This document shows, in pieces, positions 34,401 through 49,400 of a DNA stretch of 64,000 nucleotides. The DNA comes from Todiramphus chloris collaris (taxonomy: Eukaryota > Chordata > Aves > Coraciiformes > Alcedinidae), in NCBI GenBank assembly GCA_025345505.1, contig JANVCC010000174.1:3343797-3407796 (forward strand). Reading direction: 5' to 3'. Below the pieces are notes generated by a model. That model was not told the origin of the DNA. It was given only the letters and a program-made list of their open reading frames with translations, and searched no databases. The position numbers were made by a program, and so were the translations under genes. Each line of letters opens with the position of its first letter. The first letter of the stretch is position 1.

Positions 34401-37400
34401 ACCCTCCTCCCCTCCCTTCTCCCAGCTCCCCGTAACACCCACCTTTCAAAAGCACAAGGGAACCAATTTTGTCCTTTTCCAGCAACCCAAAATTTTCATA
34501 AAAGGTACAACAAGCATGAAACAATGAAAACTGGAAATGCTTCTTTCAATGCATGCGCTGCCAATATGCATGGAGATATCCCAGACCACCTACGCATGCG
34601 GTTTCAATACTTACAAAGTTTGGATAAACACTCAAATTTTGCTTTTGCTTTAAGTTAGTTTGGTTAGTGGCAAAAAGCAACGTGTTTGTTTGGGGAGGAA
34701 AAAAGATAACAAACCAATATTGCAGCAAAGTACATGGGGAGCAATAAAGAACAGTGGCCAAATGATCACTGGTATTTTCCGAGTCTGCTAGATATGAAAA
34801 ATCATTAAGATGTAGCTAAAATGCACCCACTTTGGTCTGAACTCAGTCAGCTGTGGGCTTCTGACCACCAGCACAGGTATGTGCAAATCTGAGGAACAAC
34901 ACAGACACTCCATTCTGGGGAACCAGATCTACCACAAAGCTCTTTCTCAGGGCCTTGGTCATTGCTTTTGAGTGACATTTTTCTCCCATTAGCAGATCCT
35001 GTAATAAAAGAGGTGTACGCTCCAGGAATATGAAGTCCTACCACATATAATACCACCACTGGCTTGTATCCTTATCTGAGTAAGGAAGTACACATTTGCC
35101 CCAACAAAAAGGCCCCAGGAAAATACTCAGTACTTCAGGCTGAAAACTATTAAGCAGAAATAGCTTGAAGTCTCAATTCAAAAATCTTCTAAGTCCACGC
35201 AAGAGAAAAAGAGAAGTGTTGAATGACATCAGTGGACTGCATTTTGAAACAGCAAGACTCAAGAAACATTGAAACACTTGATGGTAATCTCATGGAACAG
35301 GACAGCTCTCCTTGGCAGCAAGAGGTCCTGCAGTGGCAGAACAGCGGCTGGAAAAATCTACCTTAGCAGAGCAAAGGAGGAGCAGAGTTTGCACTGCGAG
35401 AGAATATTCTCCTGCATCAGCCAGAACACTGCTGGACAGCAAGATGCTTTCTAAAGCAACAGTTACTATGAAACAGCTCAGTCTGCCTTGGGTCTCACAG
35501 TCTTGTTCTTGAAGAAATGCACCTGAGAAAATAAAGAGCTGACACAGAGTAACTCCTGCTGCGTGGTGGTGATTTGTAGGGCTCCTTTGATCGCTAGCAC
35601 CGACGTGACGGTGGCTGTGCAAATGCTTCAGGTACCAAAAGTTCACTTGTGATCCAGAGGCTAGAGAGCAAAGGCACGGGAGGCAGAAGGAAAGCAGTTG
35701 ATGGGCCCATTTCCATCGTCCTGGCTCTGCTGTGCAGAAGAAACCAGCAGACATCCACTGTACTTCAAACAAGGAACAGACACGAGACAGGCTGGTCTAA
35801 TCAGTCCGTTAACTCACTGCTTCCACTCCCACAGCCAGATACTGCAGAACAGGTATTGTATTTGCTTCAAGTACCAGTGACTTTAGCCTCAGAGGAACCA
35901 GAACAGTGAATCTTGCACTGGAACGTGGACAGAAAGCCCTGTTTTGCAAGAAGCTCTTTGTTCTCTGAGATGTCAACGCACGGTCTCTCCTTGCCTCTCT
36001 CTCCTCCTCCTCCGTTCCTCCCCAGCTCTGTGTTTCTCACCAAGGAGGTTCACGGGACAGGTGCTCTTTGTAGCCAGGCCCCAAGGTGCTGCCTGCTGGG
36101 TTCAGGACCAGGGGGTACCAGGACTGAAGTGAAGGAAGAAGCATTGAGCAGAAGGTCACAGTCAAGGTCAGGGGTACTCTGAGGTTTCTTGCGTTCAGGG
36201 AAGGAAATGTTGTAGGTCACTTGCACAGAAATGAGAAGCTGTCTCCAGAAACGTGGTTCTGCTCCCAAATAACCTTTATTTTGAAAGTATGATTGAGAGG
36301 GTGACTGCGTTCCACACCTCCCAATCCCATCACTATATAGCAAGGCACATGATACACGAATAGTTCAAGAGGAATGCAGATTAACAGACTCTTGTTGTTT
36401 GACAGCAATCAGCAGATACATTCTATTCCAGTAATCTTTAGTACCTGTAAGGCTGAAAACACATCTGAAGATAAAGCAGACATCAGGTAAGTGGTTCACT
36501 TTGCTCTCTATTGCAGATGTATTTCCCCTTCAGTGGTGCTGCCTACCAGCTAAAGAGGCACTGAGCTACTACACCTACAAAAAGCACAATGGCCCTTTCA
36601 GTTCAAGATGAGGTGTAATTCCAGGAACTGTGTGCTTATAAAAGCTGACAGAGGGCAGAAGAAAAGGAGGCAGACACCTGTGTAGCCTGGTAGGACTTAA
36701 CTGGTCCTTGCAAATGCAATTTTCACACTTCAGCTATGCATTTGTCCAGGGAAGATTCTGACACTAATTGCCAACACCACATAGGCCTTTAAAAATCCTC
36801 AAAGTTTTATTTTTCGTGTTCATTTTGTTCTGTTGGGGTTTTTTTTCTGAATGGTATCCTCCCTTTTGCTCTGGAAAAATCTTACAAAATGAAAAAAGTT
36901 AGTCCTAAATTTGGACTTGAGACCTGGCAGACACTTCAGCATCCCTTGTTAAACGTGTCAGTATTTATCTGGTGTTCAGCAGATGCATACTGAGGTGTCA
37001 TCCTTCCACTAATGAGATAATCTCCTCAGAACTTCAAAGCCACTTCAAGATTTCTATGTGTATATAAAAAAATACAATAAATCTCTTTGCCACAGATGAA
37101 CACATCTGATAGAAAGGCTGCATCTCTAGAGAACTTCTTCTATTTAATATAACAGGAAACAAACCAGTGAGGTGTAAAGTACCTCAAAACTTCTATGTCA
37201 AGTAAACAGATGTGTTGTTTTAAACAAGAACACTTTGCTGAACTAGGGTTTCAGAGGACAGTGTTCTCAAGAGACACTTGCTCCTCCTCTGTTTTTTTGC
37301 CTCACTGCCATATATTTCAAACCAAGCACTAGCTTTTACCCCACGTTTATATCAGAAAGCAAAGAAAGAGTAAAAGAAAGGAAGAATTTGAATCTTTAAA

Positions 37401-40400
37401 CAAAAATTTCCAGGATAAGGAACTAGGACAACTCGTTGGCTACGTGGATGTGACTAGTTTGGAGACTGCCACAGCCAGACAAGCCAGGAAAGACAACTGA
37501 ACTCTAACCATCATTTCAGGGGGGGATGCTAACCACGTTTTTTGCTTGTTTGATAAATTCTACAAGTATAAGATAGTGTAAGAGAAGGCTGTGCAAGTCT
37601 CAGTGGAAGATTTCCTAAACGATACACTAACATTATCCAGGGCCACCTATCTGAACTAAATTATGTATTAACAACCAGTCAAATGCAAGGAGGAAACTCT
37701 CACGTTCATCTGAGGGGATAAAGTTGGAGACCTGCCTTGTAATATGAAAAGGGACCAGAAGCCCTTCCTGACTGTGAACCCTGGCAAAACACCACCGTGT
37801 TAACTTCTGACCTTTGGGGGGTGGAATGAAATAAAAAAAACCCCATGTATGCTCCCCATCAGGATTACAACTTTAAGCAAACATTCAAGAGTTCTGTGGC
37901 TGTTGTCGTTTTCATCGTGCTTGTGGCTGGGGTCGGGTTTGCACACAGCTCTGCACTGCTGGCCCCGAGCAGAAGCCACCTGCCCTGTGCTGGCCGCAGT
38001 GTGACTTACTTTCCGAATCGGGAATTGAGCTTGTTAGTGAGGAGCTGGTAGATGTGGTGATGCTCATGGAGGGGCTCATACCGTAACGGGGGTACGCTCC
38101 CGTCATGGCTGTGGTATGAGAGATCCACGCTGCAGGGTCAATTGGCCTCACTGGTTCAGCTGCAAAACAACCAGGAAGGGGAAAAAAAAAAAAAAAGACA
38201 AATGGAATCAGATTTGCAGTGAACGCCAAGACCTGGAGTAAGAAGGAATTTTCTGGGGTGTACACAAATCCTTGCTCTTCTGGCAGTACAACTCAGCCCC
38301 GGCACAAGGCAACAAAAAGCACCTCACCAGCAGGAGCTGGTTTCCTCTGACAGCTGCACAGGATAAAACCCTGACACTGCTGTTCCTGTAAGGGTGGATG
38401 GTGGGAGGGAAAAACCTCCCCTTCTGGGAAAGGAGCTGCCAGCCCAGTACTAATGTTTCAGTGTTATACCAGACAGCGGGATAGAGATTCTCATTTTGCT
38501 GTAATGTGAAGTACTGCCAAGTGCTTTGCCCCAGCTGAAGGGAAAAATCTCTCCCTGCCTCTAAGAGTCTTGGATCCAAAATAACCACAGAAGGTGAATC
38601 GTCTGCTGAAGGTGGATCAGAACAGTAACTCGAGAGCTCTGTATTTGCAGAGATGAGGCATCATGGAATTGCCCTCCCAGTGTTGTCAGCAGCCACAGTG
38701 AAACTTTTTAGGACTGGAACAGTCTTACAAAATAAATAGATAAAACATCTAAAGACCATTTGAAGGCACTGGTGTCAGGGAAGAGTGAAAATTACAGTCA
38801 CACCTTAAGAAGGGCCACATAACAAATAATTTTCCCCATAATCTGGATTACTTCTTTCCTTTCAAATTATAGTGGCTCTTGTTCCATTGCCTTTAAACCA
38901 GACATTCTGTAAAAGACATCTGCCAATTTTAGGTGTTTCCACAAAATATCCCACACATTGCAACCAGTTTAAGCTACCACAGACACACTACTCGTTGCCT
39001 GGGATGATAACACCAACAAAGGAGAACCTGACATGAAAGCTTCCCCTGTAGCAAATCTGACATAGTTAATTTATTGGATTTTCCTTTTGATTGTGTTGGT
39101 TTTTCTAAGGATTTCACTGAGTGAGCTCCCAGAGTCTGCACGAGTCTATTGCACTAATTTCAATGGACGATCCTGCCCTCATCTTAGAAGAACTGGAGAC
39201 AAGCTGGTTCCAGTATCACAGAAAGGCACTGAAAAGCAGGAGGCAGCTGTTTGTCACACGAGCAGAGATCTTTCATTGCTAGTCAAAGGTTTATTAAGCT
39301 TGAAGTGTTAAAACTAGATCATTTGCAAGAGGTTTTATGTATATCAAACAATGTTTGCCCCAAATTTCAAAAATACTGTTTGAATTCTTTCTAAGAGGCG
39401 TCCGTGTGACAAAATGGGGCTTTTTAACACCAGAGTACAGTTACCTTCCAAACTTCCTATCAGTTGTAAGGTTGAGTTCAGGAGGATATACCCACCAAAA
39501 GCTTAAGAGCTTGATCCAAAGCCACGTGAATCAAAAGAAAAACTCCCATGAATTCAGTGGGCACTGGAATCTCAGAAAGACTATCTTAAACCCCTGCCTT
39601 CCAAACCAAAAAGCAAACAAACAGTACAACCAAACTTAAAAGGGTCAGGTTTGTGGAGAACAGAAATCTGTTAGATGTCAAAACAGCTGAAAACATTCCA
39701 GACCTTGAGGACTCCACAGGAACCCAGCAAAGAGCACAGATATGTACTCACCCCTGGGGATGGTGAAGTAACTCCTGGGAGTAGGGTCCCAGCATTTGGC
39801 TACTGTTAGGCTGATAGGTCTGGGAAGAAGGAAAACAAATAAGGGTGACTCAACTTTCCCTACAGACACTGCAACTGTCACGATGAACTCTCTGAAACAA
39901 GCTTATTTCTATCCAATAATTGTTAGGCACGTTCTGAGAATGCTTTTGAGATGCTTGTCAAAGTATTCTCAGCATAAACCAGTATGAGAATGTTTCTGGT
40001 CTTGCACAGATATGGTGAAATGTATTGGTGAAATCTCTCAAATGATCATCTCTTGAGATACGAAAACACACGTCGTATAAACAAATAGTGCTACTGAAAG
40101 CAAGCAGCTCCTAGCTGGTGTTGATTTTGGCTGGTACATTGGAAACAGTCTCACCTATCCATCATTTACACTGAGATGTTTATCAGGACGAAAGTGTTGA
40201 TTTCTCAGAGGTTTGCCCAATAACTGCATAAGGAGATTTTGTAACATGCTCACCCTGGTTTGGAGACTATCTCCCGTAAAACCCGAACGGCATCATCATT
40301 GCTCATGTTCTCAAAATTGACATCGTTCACCTGAAACGTTTCAAAAAGCAGAGGTCAGGAAAGGGAAGTTAACAGAAAAGAGGAACAGGAAAGTTAAAGA

Positions 40401-43400
40401 CATTTTAATTATTTGTCTCCAATTTAATAATTCGTTTTCCAAATTTATTTCCCTTGTAAACTGTTTCCTTTGAGCAGCTGCAGAAATATTGTTTCTCAGA
40501 GCACATCAGCTATCCAGCAGAGTTCCCACAGAACTACAGAGTGAAGTGAATAATATTCTCTGAGTATGAATGAATTTCTGTTCACTAAGTCCACGGCTCT
40601 GGTGGGATGACTGAGCTGAGCCACCAGAGCACAAGCCAGCAGCGCGTACGTTTGGACACGGACCAACCTGCAGAAGCATGTCTCCCGGTTCAATTCGGCC
40701 ATCGGCTGCCACAGCCCCTCCTTTCATAATAGAGCCAATGTATATGCCACCATCACCCCGGTCATTGCTCTGTCCTACAATGCTGATTCCCAGGAAGTTA
40801 TACTTTTCTATACAGATAGAAAGTGGAGGGCAGGGGAGGAAAAAAGCAAACAACGTGATTGGATTGGAATGGTAGTGAAGAGCTAACACCAGGCTACTTC
40901 AGTCTTGAAAAGTCAGTTCTCTCAACACATCAGCTGGGCCAAGTTTGACTTACAATTATCTCGGGTTACCCTATGGGCGTGTGTCTGCCTGGCAAGCTCA
41001 GGGAAAGGCAGCAGGGAAACGCTGCTAAAGACTTTACTTTCTGAAAAGTTACATTCAAAAAAATCAGCAAGAGAAACGACATTGAAAAGACACGTCTACA
41101 CCTCGAAATTAAGCACCCGATCAGCATCAGCCAATGTTTTCCCACATGTCAAGAGTGACAGGAAGAATGTGGTGCTACAGGAAGGTGCTGAACTGGCAGT
41201 GCTGAGCATTTCTAACTGGCTAAACAATGAAACCCATGAGGAGCAGAAATGCAAACTCCCAGCGCCCTTCTACTCGCGCTCCTAACAATGTCTGACCCCT
41301 TCCCATTCCTAGACATCAGAGCAGAACTCCATAGCCTGGAGTTCTACCTCCATCCTTGGGATTCTTGGGAAAAGTCTGGATCTCCTGTGCACATGGCTCA
41401 GAACTATCTGGTACTGGACTCGGAATCCAGGCACCGTCAACACCGGAGCAACTCTCAGCTGCCATTCCCTTCAGTTCAGTAGGCGTCCTTTCAAATCAAG
41501 GAACTTGCTCCTGACTCCAAAGGCTACCACAGCATAAGAAAATACATCTGTATCACTTGAAATTCATCATAAAAAACATTGCTTATCCTCTTACCCATGT
41601 TGAGTGTGACAGTGATGATATTTAGGGACATGGTAGAATCAGTGATGCTGCTGAACGAAGACGACTGCAAAATATAACAGAAAATTCTCGAGGTTTTAAA
41701 TGCTCAGAGTAAGGCAATAAAAAGAACTACTGAGGATTAATTCAGCGAGAACTGATTAATAGGTTGGATTGACACAGGGAACTGATTAATCCAGAAACCA
41801 CTGTGGCCTCCTCAAAATTATTCTTCATTTAGAATCTGTAAGCAAAAAAAATATCTGAAGACAATCGGCACTTTCTCTGAAGATTTGCTTACAAAACACA
41901 CCCAGCAAGTTCCTGTATTGATGTTTCTCAACTCAACTTCACATTGAATCATTTCTGCTTCCTGACTACACGACTGACAGGCAGACGTTTAAACACCACA
42001 GTGCCCAGCGTAGTGTGAATTATTACATCCACAGCTCCTCCCTAATGAGAGGAGTGAACAATGCATAATCCTTCAGGAAGTGAGGAGACGGACACTCCCC
42101 AGCCTCCAAAATGAAATACAAGCGTGTTTAGCAAATATCTTCTAAAACATTACTCCAGTTCTTGTGATAAAATGTATTCATACTCATTCTTTCATCTGTG
42201 AAGACTGATATTTATAGGAAAACGAGACAGCTGCTTCAACAAGTGTGTCATTTGGACCATGCTCGTTGTGCTGCCATAGGACTGGCACAGAAAAGGGCAA
42301 GAGAAGACATCTGTGATTTCCTACAAACACAGATTTCTCCCTTCAGCAGAATGCAAGTCTCAGCAATTTACACATCAGATGTCTAACACCACAGACATCT
42401 CCTGCCTACATCAGTCAGTAGCATAGTGGAGGTTCTCCTGCAGAGGCTGGCCTTGAAAGACACAAGAAATGCAATCACTTAACAGTAAAAGGAGAAAGGG
42501 AGAGGAGAAAAAGTCTTGACTCCAGTGCTGGAGAACTCCAGATGTTAGAGATTGAGTCCCGAGTAGACCAGAGCCAAAGGGAGCCTTTCCAGGGCATGAA
42601 CAGGGCACAGACCTGTTCTTCCTAACACAAATGGTGCTTGCTAATACACTCAAAAACCACTGTTCACCTCCTCAGAAACGGATGAAGTCAACCTTACCCT
42701 GTCAATCTGCCGCATCCTTTGTTTCCTCCTCCTGCGTTTGTGCTTCCGTATGAGCCGGGACGAAGTACTCTGCTCAGTGGAGCTACTCAACCTGAGGGAA
42801 ATTAAGAGCAGACAACACCTCAGTAAAGCTGAGACATTTGCATTTCTCTGCACCCTGCCAAAAAAAAAAGGCTCATTGCTACAAATGCAGGAGGGAGTAA
42901 ATCATACAGAGATTCATACCCCAGCGTGTGCTGAACCTCAGCCTCTGCCCACGAGCACCCAGAAGGCACCAGGTGAACTACACCATGGATTGGAGAGTAT
43001 CATCTACTAGCTTGCCTTCTTTCAGGAGCAAGACTGAGTGCAACCACATCTCAACAGGCATTTATCACCTTGCTGGTTAAAAAAAAAAGGTGGTCCTGAC
43101 TCTAGGCCCACCGAAGAAAAATACAGGCTGTAAGAGCAGTGATACATGAAACAGTGATTTTAATCTCTGCTCTGACAGAACAACAAACAGCCTGGAAAAG
43201 CTCTGAATGTTCGTTTTTGTGAGTCTTGTCATGATGCTCGTTTACTTCTGCTGCTATCTACCCTGTTAACACAAACTTAATGCTGGGGCTTGAATTCAAT
43301 TAAATAAAGCAGCAGTTGACAATAGCTACTACCAAATTGTGACAGAGGAATAGTGACTATGATTTACCTTTACATATTCTGTTAGTTTTATCTTGTTGTG

Positions 43401-46400
43401 GGTTTTTTGCAGGCTCTTCAAATTTGCAGAACCTAAATGTGCCACATACAAACCCCTAAGATTGTCCTCAGATAGCAACATTAATCATTCTCATTTTACA
43501 GATAGGGGACTGAGACACAGAAAGACATAAATGCATTTGCCCAAATTAATTTCAGAAGCCTGGAACAAACCCTAGATCTCAGAGATACTGGTGTACCACC
43601 AAAGAGACATCTCTCCTCTATTTATTATGTTAAGAATAGGGAAAAAAAAAAAAAGACAAATGCTTCATCATTAACCAAGCTTAAAAAAGATCCAGTGCTG
43701 AACTGGCACTGTCACAAAGACAACAGAGCCAGCCTTTTACCCCAGTCTCCGTGTCCCTGTCTTCAAAGTTCTAGCTACATGCAGGGATGCTAGAATAACT
43801 CAAGCAAAACTTGATACCAGCAGCTTCCAAAAGGAGTTTGCTGTCATGAGATGACACCCACCAGACTGGGAAACCCATCTTGAACATAGTAGGTGTGTTT
43901 CAGTCAAGTGTACTGAGCTGGATATTGCAGATGATGGGACTGCTCAGAGGATGTGAATCTCTTGACATTCTCTTTGAGTTCACAAAACTATTTCAGGCAT
44001 GTTAACCTCACACACTCCTTATTTTTCCCCTCCCAGCAAAGCAAATTAATTTGAAGAGCCAAGAGGTGGAATTTTCAAAAGAGATCAAAAATGTGATAAT
44101 CCTTTGTCTGTGGAAACAGCTCACAGCACCTGGTTTTCTGAGGCTTTACCTTTTCAACAGGAAAAATAAAGAGATGTCTCAGATGCAGGGCTCCCAAAAC
44201 TGGCCTTGTTCAACATTCACCACCGTTCTTGAAAGTATAGTGGCAAAGATGGACACAAAAACCTCCTCTTACATTTTATTACCAATACTCTCCTGCTTCT
44301 TAACTTCTCTCAGATTTCAGTCTCCTCCTCTTCTCTCATTAGTTGGCTTCAGCTGAAACTTTCCAGCACACAACCGTTTAGGCGAATGCAAAGCAAGGCA
44401 AGGCATGTTGCTCCCACTGCAGTAACCTGCCTGCTCTTGGAGAAGGGCAGCAGAAAGAAAAGCAGCAAAAGACTGGGGGTGCTTTTCTGCATAAACACAA
44501 GTCAAGCAACAAGATACTTCAAAGGCCACGAGAGAGATGTGAGTGCCCTTCTTCCACACTGAGCATTCCAAGCTGCAAACAAACCCTGTGCTCACCATCT
44601 CTGTCCTCTGCTGCATCACCAGGTGAGACTTCCCCCCTAAGTTTGGAAGCACCTGAGCTTGCCCGTAACAGAAAGGTCAAAACCAGAGATTATTGGCAAA
44701 TCTCTGAACTTCTGTTACCAGATGATAGATGAGAAGTCAAGTTCTTTCTGTGCTGGTTTTTTCATCCTATTCAGCATTAGACTGGAAATATGGAAATCTG
44801 TTCCTCAGAGAAGCTGCGGTTCAAGTTTAGTTCAAGAGGACACACAATACTTCAGAGAGGTAACTACTTGAGCTAAAAGAGCTTCTCACATTAGCTGCAC
44901 AAAATTGATGATCAGAGGGCACTGCAGAAACATATGTGAGATTATACATTGGCTTCTACATGAACAAACAAACAAACATCAGAAAATGTTACTAACTGTA
45001 CTGCAGAAACCACAAATGGAGAGTTCACTCAACTCAGTTTTTTCATCCCTTCTTGGGGGAAGCTGGACAACACTGCCCTAATAAGCCCATGTGTAAGCAG
45101 AAGGCAAGACAGCTCAGCAAGGTTCATGTTTGTAAACATCAGGTCTCTGCAATTTCTTAAAAAGGAGCCAAGCTTTTATCTGTTTTTATGCAGCTAGGGG
45201 ACACTTCATCTCATCTTGGACTCCTTTTAAATCCACAGCCTTAATGCATCCTTGCTGACTCATTCCGAAACGCTGCGTATCTCATATTCTACAAGATCTG
45301 GATGCTAAGCAGCAGCTCAAACCTATTCTAATGCAGAGCAATATTTTGATCTCTGAAGTATCCCCAGAACTCAGTAGAAGTTATTATTACAATTGGATGA
45401 GCAAAACCACATGGTATATCTGAGCTTTTGGGGATAAAAAAAAAGTGCAAAGATGAAAAACAGACATAAAATCCTAACTACCAATTTCCTGCACTAGCTG
45501 CTGGCAAAAGCCCTGCCTGCACTTCTAACAGAAAGGCTAATAAACCCTACAGAAGAGATTGTTAAAAAGAATAATAATAATAATTTGTCCAATCTACATT
45601 CCCCAAAGGAAGGGAAAAAAAATATCCATTTGTTAAAGAAAGCTTATCCATATCATTAAAAAAGAGCTAATGTTAATTTCTTGAGTGAAATAAATGTAAT
45701 CAGGCTTTTTTGCAGTGAATTATTTTAGTTACATTGAACTGAGAATACTAACTGCAGGCTGCTGACAATCTTACAGCTACAGATGTCATATCTGCTAGAC
45801 CTTTATTTGCTTAAGAGAAGACAGAAATAAGACTCTTACTGCAAAGTTCACCGTGACCTCCCTACATCAATCTGCACTCAAAATTCCACCTGCTCCGTGC
45901 AAATAACATTAACATTCAATTATATCATACTTTGAAAACAAAGGAAATAAATTATTGCACTCACACTACTCGAAGGGTTCTGTACAGTCCTGTAATATCC
46001 ACGAACAAATTAATTCACTGGAACAAAAAATTATCCTGTCTCTCCAACTAAACACAGCAGAATTTCCTTGGACTGGAAATCAACCAACTCTGCTGCACTG
46101 TTCCATGTTACAAATAAAATAAATCATGTCAAAGACACAACGTTAGAGAAGCATCCTCAACTTTACAACCTCCTTACTTCCAAGACAGTAACATCCTTCC
46201 CATCTGATTTCTTCTCCCAGTGACCTCTTCCGCGTACCATCTCCTTTCCAATGCAGGTTCTGACACCAGAGCTCATCAGCTGTTTGATTAAACAAACTTA
46301 CCCCCTTCAATCCTCTTTTTCCCCAGGGTGCTGTCTCCAGCAGATCTGGAGCATGCTTGCTTTTCTACTTGGCTGTATTTGCCTCTAAAGAAAACTTCTC

Positions 46401-49400
46401 CCTGCCAGGACAATCTCTCATCTGCTTGAGAACATCGTCACCGTAAGACAACAGCATACCTTGGAGCATTCCATCCAGTTGTTCTTCCTGACTAGCTGGC
46501 CAGGCAGCTCTCCTCTGTGCCAAAAGCTTCTGCCCTAGCCTAGAAAGGGAAAGGCCTGCGCAGCAGCTTCCAAGAGTCTTTCTTCTCAGGTCAGATGCAG
46601 GAAGCTTTGCTTTATTAATAGAGAAGGAGTTAGCTGGGTCTAGCGTAACGTGCTTCAGTGGCCACCCTGACTGCGCTAATCCTGCCCTACTGCATATCTT
46701 GCTGCCATGGAAATGATTAATTTATTTACAAGAAACAAAATCAGCTCCAGGGTTGTTGTTGTTTTTGTGGGCTTGATTTTTTAGGGAGGGAAGGAGGGTT
46801 AGAAGCCCTAAAGGCTTCAGGAAGGCTTGGAGTACATTCAGGTTACCTACTGATCTTGCCAACCCTTTATGCACACGAGCATCCCGGTGAAGTACAAAGC
46901 ATCCAGAGGGATAATTTTCTGTATCTTCAGGTGTTGGCAACTCCACTGCAACTGCCAAATAAGTTCTTGAAACTAATTCAGGACCAAATCTTAAATGTTC
47001 ACCTAGTTACCCTTTCAACCTTTTGGAAACACCCAACCTTCAAACAGAATTTGAAGGGACTGCTGTTCTTCAACCGGTTTTAAACTATGAGTAACTGCAA
47101 GACCAAGTAGATCCACTGAGAGCAATAAGCTAATAATCTGTTTGTAAACACAGCAAACATTTAAGTATCTCCAGGACTAATCGTTCTTTGTTTCCATTCT
47201 ACCTAGAATTTAAGAATATCATGTGGCACCGTATTTGTTTTAGCTACAGATGTCTATGAAATGGAGAGCTTTTTTGCTAAAAGAGGAATAATTCACATTC
47301 TCTCTGTCTCCACAACGAGAAAAAAAATAATTAAGTCCTAAATATCTGGCATCACAGCCTGCCTTTGCAATAGCATTAACTTTGATGAATTCCTGTACTA
47401 CTCATAGGTCCTAGACTCTGCAATTACACAGGAATTCCTTTACAACTCTGCTTTAGTGAAGTGCATACTTATTAGGAATCTATGATGAAGGTATTTTGTA
47501 ACAATATTCACACTATTACTTTATAAATAGGTAGACAGTTGCACACTGGAAAAAAAATAAAAAGAGAAGGAAGAGAAGAGAAGAGAAGAGAAGAGAAGAG
47601 AAGAGAAGAGAAGAGAAGAGAAGAGAAGAGAAGAGAAGAGAAGAGAAGAGAAGAGAAGAGAAAACAGACAAGCTATAAATCTTCTCAGCTCACTGGTCAG
47701 CACGTTCCAGGAAAGCCCACACACAGAGTCAAGTGTCTGGGAAACAGATGCAAACAGCAGTTAACAGCTCAGTCACTACACCAGTGCCCTACCTGCTTGT
47801 GTTGTCATCATCATCAGAGTCAATGAAGCTGCTGGACTCCAGCTCACTGCTCATCATGGTAGAAGAGCTGTCATAACCAGGAGGGTGCTCACGGTGTCTG
47901 TCCAGTTTCGGATGGCCATTGATCCGAGGGACTGTAAAGACAAAATAAATGCAGTATGACTAGGCAGAGGAAGAGCAAGGGAGAAATGGCACTGGGAGTA
48001 GCATGATGTCCACACTGACAGCTGCAGAAGACACTGCAGGAGGATCCTTACACTGAAATCATGCTCTCTGCAGAACCTGATTCCGTTCCAGAGCTGGAGA
48101 GCCTGCTGCCCTGGCTGGCCTGCCTGCAACCTACCTTCTTCCTAACTTTTTCATTTGGCTGTGGCTCTGTTCATAGCCAAGTCACAGAGGGATCGAGGCA
48201 GAAGCAGCAGGCATGACCCAGTACTATAATGGTATCAGAGAAGGTGATGTCAATAGGAAGGTACACATGAAGCTTTGGAAAAGCAGCAGGTAACAGGGTT
48301 TGAGTTTGGTATGGGTAAGCACAGCAGCACGGGAAACATTAAACAACATTTCTCGATGAATTCTATTAATATCCCACTCATAAAACCATCTTTCCCTCAA
48401 CCTGTGATACGTGTTCCTGTCCCACAGCACTACCTCAGCTGGGCAGTACAGCTGTATCCAAGCCACACTGCCTCGACCATTCCATGTGAATAAGATGCTT
48501 CAGAACAACTCCTTACTAATCCCTCGCTGTGTGAATGTTGTCAGACACACAAGCGTTCCTGTAGATAATCCCCTCGGTAAGAAAGACATGTAGGCAGCAG
48601 TGATTCATCTTTTTCTAGCGATATCTTATGGATTATTTTATGGATTTTCCTCTGCAAAGCAAACTCTTCTGCCTGCCTCCTTTCTGGGACCTCTCATTAG
48701 AAGAGCCATCATCTGTAAGTGCTCTATTTTGCCAAGAATTTTCCCTTCCCTCAAACAAGAAAGGCTCAGCCCGATAAGGCACCTGGTCAAGAAATAAACA
48801 TAACAGGCTTTCAAAGACAAACTGGTATTTTAAAACACACTCTCCAAACTCACAACTCCCTCCCAGGTCCACAGGAACTGCTCTTCAGTTATAGAATAGA
48901 AACCCTTCACAAAGGAGGAAGGTCTGCAGCAAGAATCACACACGATGCTGTGCAACTGTACACACTGAAAGTTAATTTGTAGTTCTTGCTAACTATTAAA
49001 AAGTAACACAGTTTGAAAACCCAGGAGCTACCCTAAATATCTGGCTGTGAAGCCCCCCATGACTAGTCTGCACTCCTGTTACAAATTGCTCAGCACTGAA
49101 ATAACAAAAACAACCTGATCACTTTTCTTCCTGCCTCAGAAACATGGGCCTAATTATTTGCATCCAACAAGGGTTTAAAGAGATTGAGTAAAAGGCAACA
49201 GATATGTAATCTCTATTTTTATACATCTGTCTGAACCATTCATTTCTGCAAAATGAAATAACTGAAGCATCAGGTTGTAACCAATTCTCCTGCTATGTCA
49301 CTTCCACATCCTGCTTGATCACCCAGCTCCTACGCACAGTGATAGGCATAGAAAGTGGCTCTGAAAACACTTAGGTTAACTACCCAAGAAGACCAAATCT

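Noticed and set aside
47539..47826. Lys/Arg/Glu-repeat frame
   Set aside because: It is the translation of the AAGAG microsatellite plus part of DVL1 exon 5 antisense.
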